From: Ettlia oleoabundans
Lineage: Eukaryota > Chlorophyta > Chlorophyceae > Chlamydomonadales
Direction of reading: 5' to 3'
Assembly: GCA_019693395.1 (NCBI GenBank)
Contig: JAAMXP010001960.1
Location: 1 to 18,489, forward strand
Length of the DNA: 18,489 nt
Shown here piece by piece: positions 17,795-18,489 of the stretch. How positions within the stretch are numbered: the stretch's first letter is position 1; each line of letters begins with the position of its first letter. The translations under genes were made by a program, and so were the position numbers. The notes beneath the pieces were generated by a model that ran no database searches, was not told the DNA's origin, and saw only the letters and a list, made by a program, of their open reading frames with translations.

Positions 17795-18489
17795 TTATTG
17801 GGGCGACGTGCGGCGGCTCTGCAGGTTGGCAAGCCGCTGCTGGAGGCTCTGCAGGGACCACAGGAGAGGAAAGGATGAATGGATGTATTTGCTACATCCT
17901 GACTACGTTTCGTGGGGGCTCTTTGGCAGATGAGAGTGGTGAGGTGGTGAGCAAAGAGGGTCAGCTCTGTGTCGCTTTTTGAGTTGCACAGAGCTTCACG
18001 TTGGTGGACACTGTGCTGGCCACTGCATTCCGCATTTTTCACATGCCCAACCCACCCACCCAAGGGACGTATGCTTCACACATTTTAACCTTCATAACTC
18101 ACCGCTGCTTTGCGCAACGTCTACACATGCACCAACACTTCGCACCCACACCACTTGTACGCACATCACTGGTACCCACAGCAGTCCCCACCCACCCACC
18201 TCGAGGCTGTTGCCCATTTGGCTCAGATCGCCCGCTATGCTTGAGCGGGCCGTGGAGGGCAGGCTGCCGCCAGACAGGGGCCCAGGAGCCGGCAGCTCGC
18301 TGCCGCCGCTCAGCCGCATCTGGCTCAGGCGCTCACGCATGGCCACCATGCGAGCACTGGTGGCGGCAGTGGCGTTGGCGGGAGAAGTCGCAGATTGCGG
18401 GGAGGGAGCCGCGAGACTGCCCCCAGGGCTGTACACCGGTGGGCGCCCGTCGGCGCCGGGCGACGACAGCGCCGGGCGCTGCAGCGCCA
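17795..18489 (-). CDS. 3' end of a gene running off the window; Ser/Pro-rich protein, function unknown
   Basis: Partial: only the last two exons are inside. The penultimate exon (18489-18200) is open to the window edge and ends NSLE before a GTGGGT donor. The last exon (17848-17795) follows a strong pyrimidine-rich acceptor (CTCTCCTGTGGTCCCTGCAG) and encodes SLQQRLANLQSRRTSPQ, then TAA. Both junction ends are phase 0. The visible 113 residues are Ser/Pro/Ala/Gly-rich with two short helix-prone pieces, ARMVAMRERLSQMRLSG and LQQRLANLQSRR. No domain is recognised; the functional part probably lies beyond the right edge. Confidence 0.7.
17963..17995. repeat. 9-bp inverted repeat in the gene 7 intron
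   Basis: AGCTCTGTG (17963-17971) pairs with CACAGAGCT (17987-17995) across 15 bases, inside the 351-base last intron of gene 7. Function unknown. Confidence 0.7.

Noticed and set aside
17713..17877. Plus-strand exon-like frame beginning LNDSIDDWYDAAIGMN after a CAG acceptor
   Set aside because: It has no upstream exon or start, and the opposite strand holds the well-supported last exon of gene 7 with matching phase and acceptor.
1..18489. CRISPR array, operon, tRNA, rRNA or transposase
   Set aside because: None seen. The repeats present are trinucleotide tracts or short intronic duplications, the genes have introns and alternate strands, and no transposase or reverse-transcriptase motif was found.

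Overview
The window looks like nuclear DNA of a green alga (Chlorophyta, probably core chlorophyte). Evidence: GC-rich sequence; spliceosomal introns of about 75 to 570 bases with GTGAG/GTGCG/GTGGG donors and TGCAG-type acceptors; TGTAA polyadenylation motifs; long CAG-encoded Gln and Ala runs; an SBP-box transcription factor; a plastid-type ferredoxin with a leader; and an SR45/RNPS1 splicing factor. No bacterial, viral or mobile-element gene was recognised. All gene models were built by eye from ORF continuity, splice-site phase and family motifs. None has been checked against transcripts.

Layout, left to right, with strands strictly alternating. (1) 122-3433 minus: SBP-box zinc-finger transcription factor, 5 exons, Gln-rich C-terminus. 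(2) 5351-8355 plus: unrecognised 338-aa protein, 6 exons, beta-strand-like core and a Ser/Gly/Ala-rich tail. (3) 9276-10398 minus: [2Fe-2S] ferredoxin with plastid-type leader, 3 exons, first intron apparently GC-AG. (4) 10865-12619 plus: SR45/RNPS1-like RS-RRM-RS protein, 3 exons. (5) 13381-15733 minus: Gln-rich, Ala-rich protein with an IQ-like motif, 3 exons. (6) 16047-17047 plus: small basic helical protein ending in a Cys/His knuckle, 4 coding exons. (7) 17795->18489 minus: the 3' part of a gene running off the right edge.

The genes form head-to-head pairs (1/2, 3/4, 5/6) with shared upstream DNA and tail-to-tail pairs (2/3, 4/5, 6/7). They share no obvious pathway. The products span transcription (SBP), splicing (SR45) and plastid redox (ferredoxin), so this is an ordinary eukaryotic neighbourhood rather than an operon or system.

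The most unusual points are the divergent first zinc site and AT-hook-like motif of the SBP protein, the GC-AG intron and shortened Cys3-Cys4 loop of the ferredoxin, a possible spliced antisense ORF across the ferredoxin 3' end, a possible frame-switching 35-nt microexon in gene 6, a duplicated splice donor in gene 2, and several perfect inverted repeats outside coding sequence.
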